This document shows, piece by piece, positions 44,363-53,198 of a stretch of DNA of 64,000 nt. Numbering within the stretch: position 1 is the stretch's first letter; every line of letters begins with the position of its first letter. The stretch covers positions 5,517,001 to 5,581,000 of the forward strand of contig NZ_CP109067.1 in assembly GCF_035917335.1 (NCBI RefSeq). The letters are read 5' to 3'. The position numbers and the translations under genes were made by a program. A model generated the notes under the pieces. It was not told the DNA's origin and did no database searches. It was given only the letters and a program-made list of their open reading frames with translations. Source of the stretch: Micromonospora sp. NBC_01813. GTDB taxonomy: Bacteria; Actinomycetota; Actinomycetes; Mycobacteriales; Micromonosporaceae.

Positions 44363-45646
44363 TCAGCCGGCCCGCAGCTCGACCAGGGAGACCTGCGGCG
44401 GCGCGCCGACCCGCACCGGCGGCCCCCAGAAGCCGGCACCGTTGGTCACGTACACCTGGGTGCCGTCGACGGAGCCGAGGCCGGAGACCACCGGCTGCGC
44501 CAGCCCCACCAACAGGTTGAACGGCACGAGCTGACCACCGTGGGTGTGGCCGGAGAGCTGCAGGTCGACGCCGAAGCGGGCGGCCTCCTGGGCCTGCACC
44601 GGTTGATGGGCCAGCAGCACCACCGGGCGGTCCGGATCCCGGTCACCGAGTGCCCGCTCGTAGTCCGGGCCGGCCAGCTGCCCGGACACCTCGGCGGTCT
44701 CCCCGGTCGCGTCGTTCACCCCGGCCAGGTCGAGTACGCCGCCCGGGGTGACGATCCCCCGACGTTCGTTGACCAGTACCTGCAGGCCGAGCCGGTCCAC
44801 CTCGGCGACCCACTCCTCGACACCGGAGTAGTACTCGTGGTTGCCGGTGACGAAGAAGCTGCCGTAGCGGGAGCGCAGGTTGGCCAGCGGGGCGGCGCTG
44901 CTGCCGAGCTCGGTGACGGTGCCGTCGACCAGGTCGCCGACCACGGCGACCAGATCGGCGTCCAGACTGTTGATCAGCTCCACGATCCGGGCGGTGTGCG
45001 CCGGCCCGGTCAGCGGGCCGATGTGGATGTCGGAGACGGTGGCGATGCGCAGGCCGTCCATGGCGCGGGGCAGCCGGGCGAGTGGGATCCGTACCCGGTC
45101 CAGCTGGGGCGGGCCGAGCGCGGTGCGCACCCCGTAGCCGGTGACGCCGGCCGCGGTCAGCCCGGCGAAGATCGCGACGCCCCGGGCGATCAGCAGCCGG
45201 CGGCTGGGGTCGGGCACGACGTCGTCGACTGGGCGACCGCCGGGCAATTCGGCCGGCGGCGGCGGAGCGACCGGCGGCGGCGGAGCGGCCGGCGGCGGCG
45301 GGACGGTCACCGGCACCGGTGCGCTCGTGCCGACCTGGCGGCTGCGGGCCCGGCCGACCAGCCGGACCACCAGCATCGGCACCTCCAGCGCGACCAGGAC
45401 GACCAGCAGGTAGAACATCACCGCCAGCCAGACGTAGCCCGGCCAGGCCAGCCAGGACATCCCGGCGGAGCGGGTGCTCACCATGGTCGTCGGCACCAGG
45501 ATCGCCAGCCCGAGGGCCAGCAGGCTGCCGGCCCGTCGCCACCGTCCAGGTCGGGTGGTGTCCCGGACCAACCGCCGCCACAGGTAGAAGTGGATCAGGC
45601 TGGTGACCAGCGTCAGTGTGGCGACGAACCCGAGTACGGCGAGCAC
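44363..45646 (-). CDS. Membrane metallophosphoesterase
   Basis: A 427-residue protein with three N-terminal membrane helices, a Pro-rich linker (APPPPVAPPPP), another membrane segment and a calcineurin-like phosphoesterase domain with all metal motifs: SDIHIGP, GDLVDG, GNHEYYSG and GHTHGGQ. It is of the YkuE/YaeI type, which hydrolyse phosphate esters, sometimes of lipids, at the membrane. GTG start 45646 follows GAGGAGGAG. It is 15 bases after moaD, probably one transcript. Confidence 0.88.
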   Translation of the reverse strand: MLAVLGFVATLTLVTSLIHFYLWRRLVRDTTRPGRWRRAGSLLALGLAILVPTTMVSTRSAGMSWLAWPGYVWLAVMFYLLVVLVALEVPMLVVRLVGRARSRQVGTSAPVPVTVPPPPAAPPPPVAPPPPAELPGGRPVDDVVPDPSRRLLIARGVAIFAGLTAAGVTGYGVRTALGPPQLDRVRIPLARLPRAMDGLRIATVSDIHIGPLTGPAHTARIVELINSLDADLVAVVGDLVDGTVTELGSSAAPLANLRSRYGSFFVTGNHEYYSGVEEWVAEVDRLGLQVLVNERRGIVTPGGVLDLAGVNDATGETAEVSGQLAGPDYERALGDRDPDRPVVLLAHQPVQAQEAARFGVDLQLSGHTHGGQLVPFNLLVGLAQPVVSGLGSVDGTQVYVTNGAGFWGPPVRVGAPPQVSLVELRAG

Positions 45647-45661
45647 AGGCGCGGCTCCTCC

Positions 45662-45919
45662 TCAGCCGCCGGCGAACGGTGGCAGCACGTCGACCGTGGC
45701 ACCGGCCGGCAACGGTGCGTGACGATCATGCCAGACCGTGCCGTCGACGAGGAAACTCGCCGCCGACAGCACCCGACCCAGCTGGTCGCCGTGCCGGCTG
45801 GTCAACTCGGCCACGAAGCCGGCCCGATCCAGGCCGGCGGGGGCGGACTCCTCGGCGCGGCCGGCCGCCGCCCGTGCCCCGGCGAAGTAGCGCACCGTCA
45901 CCGACGGCCCAGCTGCCAT
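45662..45919 (-). CDS. moaD: Molybdopterin synthase sulfur carrier subunit (MoaD/ThiS family)
   Basis: The 85-residue protein starts SVTVRYFAGARAAAG and ends VLPPFAGG; the Gly-Gly end is thiocarboxylated and passes sulfur to MoaE. The ATG at 45919 is two bases after the moaA stop, so the genes are co-translated. Longer frames upstream are inside moaA. Confidence 0.92.
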   Translation of the reverse strand: MAAGPSVTVRYFAGARAAAGRAEESAPAGLDRAGFVAELTSRHGDQLGRVLSAASFLVDGTVWHDRHAPLPAGATVDVLPPFAGG

Positions 45920-45921
45920 GA

Positions 45922-46953
45922 TCAACCGCCGATCGCGGACATCGGCCGGGTCGGCTGCAGAAACGACGGATCGTCGATGCCGTGCCCGGCCCGCTTGCCC
46001 CACATCGCCACCCGCCACCGGCGCGCCAACTCGTCGTCGTCGGCACCGGAGCGCAGCGCGCCGCGCAGGTCCGACTCGTGCCGGGCGAACAGGCAGTCCC
46101 GCACCTGACCGTCGGCGGTCAGCCGGGCCCGGTCGCAGTCGCCGCAGAACGGCCGGGTGATCGTGCCGATCACGCCGACCCGCGCCGGGCCCTGCACTCC
46201 GGTGACGCCCCCGACCAGCCAGGTCTCGGCTGGCGCGGCACCCCGCTCGACCGGATCCGGCTGCAGATCGAACTCGGCCTGCAGCGCGGCCAGAATCTCG
46301 GCGGCGGTGACCATCTGCGCGCGGTCCCAGGACTGCTGCGCGTCCAGTGGCATCTGCTCGATGAAGCGCAACTCGTAACCGTGATCGAGGGCGAACCGCA
46401 GCAGGGCCGGGGCCTCGTCGTCGTTGACGCCGCGCAGCAGCACCGCGTTGATCTTCACCGGGGTCAGCCCGGCCGCCGCCGCGCCGGCCAGCCCGGCGAG
46501 AACGTCCGGCAGCCGCCGCCGGTGCGCCAACCGGGCGAACCGCTCCCCGTCGAGCGTGTCCAGCGACACGTTCACCCGGTCCAGGCCCGCCTCGCGCAGC
46601 CCGGGAGCCAACCGGTCCAGCCCGATCCCGTTGGTGGTCAGCGACAGCACCGGCCGGGGCCGCAGCGCCGCAGCCTCGGCGACGATCCGGGTCAGGCCCG
46701 GCCGCAGCAGCGGCTCACCGCCGGTGAACCGCACCTCGCGCACCCCGAGCAGCCGCACCGCGACCCGGATCAGCCGGATCACCTCGTCGTCGGTCAGGAC
46801 GTCCGGGCTGGGCAGCCAGGGCAGACCCTCCGGCGGCATGCAGTAGGAACAGCGCAGATTGCACCGGTCGGTCAGGGACACCCGCAGATCGGTGGCGACG
46901 CGTCCGTAGCGGTCGATGAGCCGGCCGTCGTCGGGCCGTGCGCTCGGTTCCAT
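45922..46953 (-). CDS. moaA: GTP 3',8-cyclase (radical SAM)
   Basis: A 343-residue protein with the radical SAM cluster site DRCNLRCSYC (Cys31, Cys35, Cys38), EVRFTGGEPLLR, the second cluster segment PFCGDCDRARLTADGQVRDC and the C-terminal Gly-Gly that is needed for catalysis. It turns GTP into 3',8-cyclo-7,8-dihydro-GTP, the first step of molybdenum cofactor synthesis. moaD follows at two bases. Confidence 0.96.
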   Translation of the reverse strand: MEPSARPDDGRLIDRYGRVATDLRVSLTDRCNLRCSYCMPPEGLPWLPSPDVLTDDEVIRLIRVAVRLLGVREVRFTGGEPLLRPGLTRIVAEAAALRPRPVLSLTTNGIGLDRLAPGLREAGLDRVNVSLDTLDGERFARLAHRRRLPDVLAGLAGAAAAGLTPVKINAVLLRGVNDDEAPALLRFALDHGYELRFIEQMPLDAQQSWDRAQMVTAAEILAALQAEFDLQPDPVERGAAPAETWLVGGVTGVQGPARVGVIGTITRPFCGDCDRARLTADGQVRDCLFARHESDLRGALRSGADDDELARRWRVAMWGKRAGHGIDDPSFLQPTRPMSAIGG

Positions 46954-47001
46954 GGGCCGACGGTAGCGCGCCGGGCCGACGGACGGGTTTCGGCGCGTAG
47001 G

Positions 47002-47895
47002 TCAGCAGCGCAGCGCGGTGCGGGCCGCGTCGGCCACCGCCGACCGGTACGCCGCCCCGAACAGCGCGGTGTGCACCAGCAACAGCTGCAGCTGATGCAC
47101 CGGCACCCGGGCCGTCCAGCCGTCCGCCAGCGGCCACTGCTGCTGGTAGCCGGCCAGGATCCGGTCCAGGTGCGGCGCCCCGCCGAAGAGCGCCAACTGC
47201 GCCAGATCGGTCTCCCGGTGCCCGCCGTGCGCCGCCGGGTCCACCAGCCGGCAGCGGCCGTCCGCCGCCCACAGCAGGTTGCCGGGCCACAGGTCACCGT
47301 GCACCCGGGCGGGTGGTTCGTCCCCGCCGTACCCGTCGATTTTGTTGATCAACTGCTCGACCAGGGCGACGTCCGTCGCGGTGAGCGCGCCGTTGTCGAC
47401 CGACATCCGCAGGTACGGCAGCAGCCGGCGCTGCGCGAACCACGCCGACCACGACCCTTCCTCGACCGGGGTGTTGTCCTGCGGCAGGGAGCCGATGAAG
47501 CCTGGCCAGTCCGCCCCGAAGCGCGGTGCCCCGGCCCGGTGGGTGACCGCCAACTCCCGGCCGAACCGTTCGGCGGCTTCGGCGTGCGGCTCACCAGGCT
47601 CGACCCACTCCAGGGCCAGCAGCTGCGGCAGCGCGACGATCACCTCGGGCACCGGTGCCCCGCCGGCCGCACCCAACCACCGCAGCCCGGCCGCCTCGGT
47701 GGTGAAGAATCCCGCCGGAGCCGGCGCGCCGGCGGCCTCCGGCCAGGACTTGGCGAACACCGAGTTGCCATCGTCGAGGGTGAGTCGACTCGCCGTACAG
47801 ATGCTGCCACCGGCCACCGGCGTCTCCCGGATCCGCTGATGGGTGAGGAACGTCGGCAGGTGCTCCGGGTGAGCCCGCAGGTACGCCAGATCCAT
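47002..47895 (-). CDS. Fructosamine kinase family protein
   Basis: The 297-residue protein has the kinase-like motifs RVHGDLWPGNLLW and CRLVDPAAHGGHRETDLAQL of the fructosamine/ketosamine-3-kinase family, which phosphorylates glycated amines so that they decompose (protein deglycation). The ATG at 47895 starts MDLAYLRAHP. It is on the same strand as moaA but 48 bases upstream and is probably a separate function. Confidence 0.9.
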   Translation of the reverse strand: MDLAYLRAHPEHLPTFLTHQRIRETPVAGGSICTASRLTLDDGNSVFAKSWPEAAGAPAPAGFFTTEAAGLRWLGAAGGAPVPEVIVALPQLLALEWVEPGEPHAEAAERFGRELAVTHRAGAPRFGADWPGFIGSLPQDNTPVEEGSWSAWFAQRRLLPYLRMSVDNGALTATDVALVEQLINKIDGYGGDEPPARVHGDLWPGNLLWAADGRCRLVDPAAHGGHRETDLAQLALFGGAPHLDRILAGYQQQWPLADGWTARVPVHQLQLLLVHTALFGAAYRSAVADAARTALRC

Positions 47896-48003
47896 GGCCG
47901 CACGGTAGCCCGCGCCGCGCCCGGACCTCAGCGGACCCACCGATTCCGGTCCTTACGCTCGGTACGGAGAAACGCCCCCACCTGGACAAATACTCTGCGT
48001 AGC

Positions 48004-48041
48004 TGTGGATAACTCGGCGTGTCGTCCGTCGTTTATCCACA
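48004..48041. promoter_or_regulatory. Two perfect inverted DnaA boxes at the DUF4192 promoter
   Basis: TGTGGATAA (48004-48012) and TTATCCACA (48033-48041) are both perfect DnaA boxes in opposite orientation with 20 bases between them. The second ends five bases before a likely -10 box TACTGT (48046-48051) of the DUF4192 gene, so DnaA could control this promoter. Confidence 0.7.
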
Positions 48042-48092
48042 GGTCTACTGTGGTCAGTGTGCCTGGTGGCCGAATGGCGAACCCTTTTCTTC

Positions 48093-49226
48093 ATGACACC
48101 GATCGATCCCACTGCTTCACTCACCGTCCGCGAGCCGGCCGACCTGATCGCCGCCGTGCCGTACCTGATCGGCTTCCACCCCGCCGACAGCGTCGTGGTG
48201 GTCGGGCTGCGCGACGCGACCGTCGTCTTCGCCGCCCGAGCCGACCTGCTCGACGACACGGTTTCCGAGGACACCCGGGCTACGGCGACCGCCCAGCTGA
48301 TGGCGATCGTCGAACGGCAACGGGTGGACGCCGCAGTCCTGCTCGGCTACGGACCGGCCGCCGCCGTCGACCCGGCCCTGGACGCGACCACCGCCTCGCT
48401 GCGCCAACACGGCATCCCACTGCTCGACGCGCTGCGGGTGACCGACGACCGCTACTGGTCCTTCTTCTGCGAGGACCTCGCCTGTTGCCCACCCGAGGGT
48501 CACCGCATCGCGCCGGGTGTCAGCCCGCTGGCCGTCGCCGCCACCGTCGCCGGCCAGGTCGCCCTGCCCGACCGGGCCACCCTGCAGCGGCAGGTCGAGC
48601 CGATCACCGGCCCGGCCCGCGCGGCGCTGCGAGCCGCGACCGAGAGGGCCCGCGCCCGTCGGTCCGCCCTGCTGGGCGAAGCCCCGCCGAGTGACCTGCT
48701 CGGCGCGCGCACTCTGCGCCGCGCAGGTGAGAAGACCGTCCGGATGCTGCTCGACCGACAACGGCGCGGCATCGCCCCGACCGACGACGACATCGCCTGG
48801 CTCACCCTGCTGCTGACCGACCTGTCGGTGCGCGACCACGCCTGGGAACGGATCACCGACGAGTCGTGGCAGGTCACCTTCTGGCAGGACGTCGCGCGGC
48901 GGGCCGAGCCGGAGCTGGCGGCCGGGCCGGCCAGCCTGCTCGCCTTCGCCGCCTGGCGCAACGGCAACGGCGCGCTCGCCCGGGTCGCCCTGGACCGGGC
49001 CCTCGACGCCGAACCCGGCTACACGATGGCCCAGCTGATGGACGACGTGCTGATCCGGGGCATCCCGCCGGCGGCGCTCGGCCCCTGGCCCAAGCCGGGC
49101 GAGGAGCCGGCGAGCGGCGGCACCCGTACCGACACCCGGACCGCCCGCCGTCGTCGCCCGCGCGGCGAGCGTCGGGACCGCGCCCGCCCCGCCGGCCCTC
49201 GCCCCGCCGGCCCCCACCGACCGTGA
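48093..49226 (+). CDS. DUF4192 family protein
   Basis: A 377-residue protein with REPADLIAAVPYLIGFHPADSVVVVGL near its start and the later segment LLAFAAWRNGNGALARVALDRALDAEPGYTMA, the DUF4192 hallmarks. The end is Arg/Pro-rich. ATG 48093 has no ribosome binding site; GTG 48057 lies five bases after TACTGT and could be the start of a leaderless mRNA, adding 12 residues. The function is unknown. The family is common in actinobacteria. Confidence 0.85.
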   Translation: MTPIDPTASLTVREPADLIAAVPYLIGFHPADSVVVVGLRDATVVFAARADLLDDTVSEDTRATATAQLMAIVERQRVDAAVLLGYGPAAAVDPALDATTASLRQHGIPLLDALRVTDDRYWSFFCEDLACCPPEGHRIAPGVSPLAVAATVAGQVALPDRATLQRQVEPITGPARAALRAATERARARRSALLGEAPPSDLLGARTLRRAGEKTVRMLLDRQRRGIAPTDDDIAWLTLLLTDLSVRDHAWERITDESWQVTFWQDVARRAEPELAAGPASLLAFAAWRNGNGALARVALDRALDAEPGYTMAQLMDDVLIRGIPPAALGPWPKPGEEPASGGTRTDTRTARRRRPRGERRDRARPAGPRPAGPHRP

Positions 49227-49279
49227 ATCGCCGCAGGTAGACGAGCCACGGTCCTGCCAGGTACACCGACGCGGGGGTG

Positions 49280-49321
49280 CAAAAGTGCGTGCCGCGCAAG
49301 AATGCGGGTCACGCACTTTTG
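49280..49321 (+). terminator. Terminator-like hairpin after DUF4192 gene
   Basis: Arms CAAAAGTGCGTG and its complement, 12 bases each, enclose an 18-base loop. It starts 54 bases after the DUF4192 stop and the right arm ends in TTTTG. It also faces the convergent PIN toxin gene. Confidence 0.6.
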
Positions 49322-49402
49322 ACTGTTGTGACTGAACAGGGTTGCGGTCCCAGGCGCGCCGGCGGGCTTTGATGCACGCCTTGGCCGGCGACGCCGGGTC
49401 GT

Positions 49403-49792
49403 TCAGTCGGGGATATGGATGACGGGCAGGTCGCCGTAGCGGTGCTCGCGGGTGAGGATCGTGGCGTCGTGGTCGAACGAGGCGATGACGGTGCTGGCCA
49501 GGTCGACGCGGCCGGTGAGGGTGCGCCAATAACTGAGCTCGTGCCAGCTGTCGCCGTGGGTGGGCAGGACGACGCAGGCGTCGAGGGTCAACAGCCGGTG
49601 CAGGAGAGCGCGGTCCTTGGCGTCGTCGACGCCGGCGAGGGTGTCGGCGGCGGTGACGGCGGTCACTCCGAACCGGTTGCGGTCGGCGATGACCTCGTGC
49701 AGTGGTTCACCGACGTGAACGGAGCCGGTGAGGTAGGCCAGCAGGGTGGACCGGTCCAGCAGGAGCCGGACCGGCCGGTCGTCGACGCTCAC
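49403..49792 (-). CDS. PIN-domain toxin (toxin-antitoxin pair 1)
   Basis: A 129-residue protein that opens with the PIN strand VRLLLDRSTLLAYLTG and ends with ASFDHDATILTREHRYGDLPVIHIP, containing the acidic residues expected for an RNase site. The GTG at 49792 overlaps the antitoxin stop by four bases, the usual coupling. It has the same VGEPL/VGEL...EV design as the toxin at 51914. RNA target unknown. Confidence 0.75.
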   Translation of the reverse strand: MSVDDRPVRLLLDRSTLLAYLTGSVHVGEPLHEVIADRNRFGVTAVTAADTLAGVDDAKDRALLHRLLTLDACVVLPTHGDSWHELSYWRTLTGRVDLASTVIASFDHDATILTREHRYGDLPVIHIPD

Positions 49793-50103
49793 GCGGCCGG
49801 TTGCTGGCTGCCTGTGGTGCCGGTGGCGTCGTCGTTCAGGTGTTGGCGTACGCGGTCGCGGACGGCCTGGCGGCGTTCGGCCGGCCATTCGGCCTCGACG
49901 GCGGCGCGGCGGGCGCGGGCGGCGGCCACGCCCTGTTCGGTGATGGGGATGCCGGCGTGGGCCAGCTCGGTGTCGAGGGCGTCCAGGCGTATCCGGTCGC
50001 GGACGGCCTGGGTGACGTAGGCGGAGACGTTGGGCTCCTGCTCCAGGCGGTCGGCGACGTCAGGCGGGACGGAGATCGACAGCTTCCTCACCGGCGTGGT
50101 CAT
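49789..50103 (-). CDS. Ribbon-helix-helix antitoxin (pair 1)
   Basis: The 104-residue protein begins with a ribbon-helix-helix segment (KLSISVPPDVADRLEQEPNVSAYVTQAVRDRI), the same pattern as the antitoxin at 51666. The C-terminal charged helix probably wraps the PIN toxin, whose gene overlaps its stop. Confidence 0.8.
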   Translation of the reverse strand: MTTPVRKLSISVPPDVADRLEQEPNVSAYVTQAVRDRIRLDALDTELAHAGIPITEQGVAAARARRAAVEAEWPAERRQAVRDRVRQHLNDDATGTTGSQQPAA

Positions 50104-50215
50104 ACCGATCAGGGTACGCCGGTAGGACAGGGATTTTGATCCGCTACGGGATCACGGTGGAACAGACTTGGTGTCCAGCTGCCGCGCCTACGCGATCGGG
50201 CGCTGCCTGACGGGC

Positions 50216-51085
50216 CTAGTCCGCGAGGCGCTCGGCGCCGGAGTAGACGTTCATCGTCGACCCGCGCAGGAAGCCGACCAGGGTCATGCCGGCCTCCTCG
50301 GCGAGTGCCACCGCCAGGCTGCTCGGTGCGGAGATCGCCGCCAGCATCGGGATACCGGCCATCCATGCCTTCTGGGTGAGCTCGAAGCTCGCCCGCCCGG
50401 AGACCAGCAGCAGGTGACCGTGCAGTGGCAGTTGCTTCTCCCGGGCCGCCCAGCCGATCACCTTGTCGACGGCGTTGTGCCGGCCGACGTCCTCACGGAC
50501 CACGCGCAGCTGCCCGTCGGCGGTGAACAGTCCGGCGGCGTGCAGCCCGCCGGTCCGGTCGAATCCCTGCTGGGCGGCGCGGAGCCGGTCCGGCAGGCCG
50601 GCCAGCAGTCGCGGGGCGAGTGCGGTCCGGTCGGCGGCCACGTCGAAGCGGGACCGGGTGCGGACGGCGTCGATGCTGGCCTTGCCACACACCCCGCACG
50701 AGCTGGTCGTGTAGAAGTTGCGGGCCGGGTCCGTCTCCGGCGGCGGCACATGCTCGGCGAGGGTCACGTCGACCACGTTGTACGTGTTCGGGGTGTCGGT
50801 GTCGGTGCCGGCGCACAGCTGGGCGGTCACCACGTCGTCGGCGGCCCCGATCAGCCCCTCGGTCAGCAGGAAGCCGATCGCCAGGTCGATGTCGTGACCC
50901 GGGGTACGCATGGTGACCGCCAGCGGGGGCCGCCGGCCCGGCCCGGCCGGGCCGACCCGGATCTCCAGCGGTTCCTCCCCGGCGACGGTGTCCATCCGGC
51001 GTACCCGCCGAGTCGGCCCGCCAGCGTCGGTCTCGTCGCCGACGTCGATCCGCAGCACCGTGCGGCGCTCACTCGCCCTGCCCAT
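50216..51085 (-). CDS. fdhD: Formate dehydrogenase accessory sulfurtransferase
   Basis: The 289-residue protein has the Cys motif [15 protein letters not shown], which takes sulfur from a cysteine desulfurase, and the [12 protein letters not shown] and [17 protein letters not shown] segments. FdhD sulfurates the molybdenum cofactor of formate dehydrogenases. No formate dehydrogenase gene is seen in this window. The gene lies between the two toxin-antitoxin pairs. Confidence 0.94.
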   Translation of the reverse strand: MGRASERRTVLRIDVGDETDAGGPTRRVRRMDTVAGEEPLEIRVGPAGPGRRPPLAVTMRTPGHDIDLAIGFLLTEGLIGAADDVVTAQLCAGTDTDTPNTYNVVDVTLAEHVPPPETDPARNFYTTSSCGVCGKASIDAVRTRSRFDVAADRTALAPRLLAGLPDRLRAAQQGFDRTGGLHAAGLFTADGQLRVVREDVGRHNAVDKVIGWAAREKQLPLHGHLLLVSGRASFELTQKAWMAGIPMLAAISAPSSLAVALAEEAGMTLVGFLRGSTMNVYSGAERLAD

Positions 51086-51243
51086 GCCACCATCCTGCCG
51101 CCGACCTCGGCCGACAGCCCACCGGTCCGGCCGATCCCGCTCCTCACATGAGGCATCTGCGATGCATCTCTGCGGCAGGACAGCCCAGCACCGCCCTTTC
51201 CTCGTACCCTTGGATCAAAGTCCGGAGTGGGCGGAGAGGATCA

Positions 51244-51609
51244 ATGTTGATCATGACTGACGAACCAGGCCGCCTCTTCCGCGAAGCGTGGATCGCCGGC
51301 GTGCGCAGGCACTATCCGGGTGAGCCGAAGCCTGGTTACGTCACGCCGTGGGAGGCCACGCCCGACTGGGAGCGGCAGGCGGCGGCAGCTGTGGCCAGCC
51401 AGATCCGCGAATTCGTGCAGGTCAGTGCCGGAGCGACCGCGAAGCTGAGCCGGGAGCAGAAGGGCCGGTTCGTTGCGCTGTGCTGGACCGCCCAGATCCA
51501 CAAGCACTTCGATGACCCGAAGCCTTCGTACGTCGCTGACTGGGACGCACTGCCCGGCTGGCAGCAGGAGACCGATGCCGACATCTTCGAGTACGTCGCG
51601 GCGAGTTAG
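51244..51609 (+). CDS. Hypothetical protein with two similar halves
   Basis: A 121-residue soluble protein. Its two halves share a pattern, GEPKPGYVTPWEATPDWERQ and DDPKPSYVADWDALPGWQQE, which suggests an internal duplication. GGAG lies seven bases before the ATG at 51244; an ATG at 51253 is also possible. I do not recognise the family. It directly precedes toxin-antitoxin pair 2. Confidence 0.6.
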   Translation: MLIMTDEPGRLFREAWIAGVRRHYPGEPKPGYVTPWEATPDWERQAAAAVASQIREFVQVSAGATAKLSREQKGRFVALCWTAQIHKHFDDPKPSYVADWDALPGWQQETDADIFEYVAAS

Positions 51610-51624
51610 CCGCCAGCACTGCGT

Positions 51625-51647
51625 CGGTAGTACCGGCGGTACTACCG
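51625..51647. promoter_or_regulatory. Operator-like palindrome of toxin-antitoxin pair 2
   Basis: Two perfect 11-base arms (CGGTAGTACCG and its complement) flank one G. It ends six bases before the -10 box TAAGCT (51654-51659) of the antitoxin gene, so it overlaps the -35 position, as expected for an autoregulated pair bound by the ribbon-helix-helix protein. Confidence 0.7.
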
Positions 51648-51665
51648 GAGGGGTAAGCTTGGTGC

Positions 51666-51917
51666 ATGACCGCGAAACGCTCGATCAGCGTTCCTGACGA
51701 CGTCGCCCAGTGGCTCGACGGACAGCCCAATGTCAGCGCCGCCATCACTGCGGCCGTGCGCGCTCAGATGGCCGGCACCCAACTCGACGAGGTGCTGCGC
51801 CGCGCCGGCATCGAGGTCACCGACGCAGGCAAGACCCGCTGGCGCGACCGCTTGGCGGCACCGATCTCTGATGAAGCCCTTGCCGAGGGACAGCGCATGC
51901 TCGACGAGGCCGCGTGA
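51666..51917 (+). CDS. Ribbon-helix-helix antitoxin (pair 2)
   Basis: An 83-residue protein with the ribbon-helix-helix pattern KRSISVPDDVAQWLDGQPNVSAAITAAV, close to the antitoxin at 49789. ATG 51666 is six bases after TAAGCT (leaderless). The stop is overlapped by the toxin start. Confidence 0.8.
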   Translation: MTAKRSISVPDDVAQWLDGQPNVSAAITAAVRAQMAGTQLDEVLRRAGIEVTDAGKTRWRDRLAAPISDEALAEGQRMLDEAA

Positions 51918-52333
51918 GCGTCAACCAGGTCGCCGTGGTCCTGGACGCCACCGCGCTCGCCGCGTACGTCAACGGGCAGGTCGCCGTGGGTGAACTGATC
52001 GCCGAGGTCGCCGACGAAGGCCGCGCGGTCGGCGTACCAGCAGCCTGCCTCGCCGCCGCCTACGCCGCGACCAGCAGCGAGGTCAGTACCGCCCTGCTCA
52101 CTCTCCTGACCACCACACCGACGATCACCGTGCTGCCGCTCGGGGCTGAGCCCGGCAACGACGACACCCGCCAAGCCGGCGTTCTGGCACGTGCCGCAGG
52201 CGGCGACATCGCCCTCGGCCACGCTGCTCGAAGCGCCATCGCTCACCAGGCGCACCTTGCAACCACAGACCCTAAACCGGCCACCGCCGTCCTGCCCGCA
52301 GGCTGGAGCATCCTCGACCTCGGCCAACCATAG
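51914..52333 (+). CDS. PIN-domain toxin (pair 2)
   Basis: A 139-residue protein that starts NQVAVVLDATALAAYVNGQVAVGE, the PIN N-terminal strand with its Asp, and has GDIALGHAARSAIAHQAHLATTDP near the C-terminus. The GTG start overlaps the antitoxin stop by four bases. It shares design but little sequence with the toxin at 49403. Confidence 0.75.
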   Translation: MSVNQVAVVLDATALAAYVNGQVAVGELIAEVADEGRAVGVPAACLAAAYAATSSEVSTALLTLLTTTPTITVLPLGAEPGNDDTRQAGVLARAAGGDIALGHAARSAIAHQAHLATTDPKPATAVLPAGWSILDLGQP

Positions 52334-52365
52334 TCCGTCGCCGCGGTCCACTCGGATTCGCGGAG

Positions 52366-52722
52366 CTAGTCGAATTCGAGGCAGAACGGGTGGCCGGCGG
52401 GGTCGGCGTACACCCGGAAACCTGGCTCGACGTCCGACAGCCGGGTGGCGCCGAGCGCGAGCACGGCCTGTTCGGCGCGTTCGATGTCGTCGACCCGGAC
52501 ATCCAGGTGGACCTGCTGCGGCCGGGCCGGGTCCGGCCAGCGGGGCGGCTGATGGTCCGGGGCGTGCTGAAAGCTGATCCGTGGGCCGCCGTCGCCGTCG
52601 GAGATGTCGATCCAACTGCCGTCGACCCGGGTGATCTCGTACCCGAGCAGTTCGCAGTAGAACCGGGCCAGCCGCTGCGGGTCCGGGCAGTCGAGCACGA
52701 TCGCCGAGAGTCGTCCGATCAT
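52366..52722 (-). CDS. VOC (glyoxalase-like) family protein
   Basis: The 118-residue protein has the two beta-alpha-beta-beta-beta modules of the VOC fold, with LDCPDPQRLARFYCELLGYE and VYADPAGHPFCLEF. It overlaps the stop of the upstream membrane-protein gene (ATGA). Substrate unknown; the family ranges from dioxygenases to fosfomycin-type resistance and many unknown enzymes. Confidence 0.88.
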   Translation of the reverse strand: MIGRLSAIVLDCPDPQRLARFYCELLGYEITRVDGSWIDISDGDGGPRISFQHAPDHQPPRWPDPARPQQVHLDVRVDDIERAEQAVLALGATRLSDVEPGFRVYADPAGHPFCLEFD

Positions 52723-53198
52723 CCGGTCAGGCTACCGCCGGCGTCGCGGCGCAGCGCCAGCCGCGCGGCGAGCAGCAGGCCGCTGACGGCGAACATCGTC
52801 GCGCTGACCAGCAGCCAGCGACCCAGGTAGGGCTCCTGGGTCAGGCCGGTCGCGGCGGTGAAGGCACCGCCGCCGAGCTGCAGGATGCCCGGCAGGTACA
52901 CGAGGAACAGCAGCGCCGCGCCGAGGGCCGGGACTCGGACGTGGTTCACCACCGCGCGCCGTACGCCAGGTCGAAGCCGGCCGCCGATGCCGGCCGCGGT
53001 GACCAGGACGCGGTCGGCCGCCGCGGCGAGCGGGTAGAGGACCAGGTCGTGGGCGACGACCGCGGCAACGAACCAGACCAGCATCCGTACGGCGGTGGCC
53101 TCGCCGGACAGCCGCAGGACGATCCACCCGGTGACGGTGAAGCCGGCGACCAGCAGCGGCAGCTGCCAGACCGGTGCGCCGTACCTGAATCCGGTCAT
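52719..53198 (-). CDS. Small polytopic membrane protein
   Basis: A 159-residue protein with four membrane helices and the motif VAHDLVLYPLAAAADRVL. The ATG at 53198 overlaps the oxidoreductase stop by four bases and its own stop overlaps the VOC gene, so the three are translated together. The function is unknown, but the tight coupling to the molybdopterin enzyme suggests a role in its assembly or electron path. Confidence 0.75.
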   Translation of the reverse strand: MTGFRYGAPVWQLPLLVAGFTVTGWIVLRLSGEATAVRMLVWFVAAVVAHDLVLYPLAAAADRVLVTAAGIGGRLRPGVRRAVVNHVRVPALGAALLFLVYLPGILQLGGGAFTAATGLTQEPYLGRWLLVSATMFAVSGLLLAARLALRRDAGGSLTG

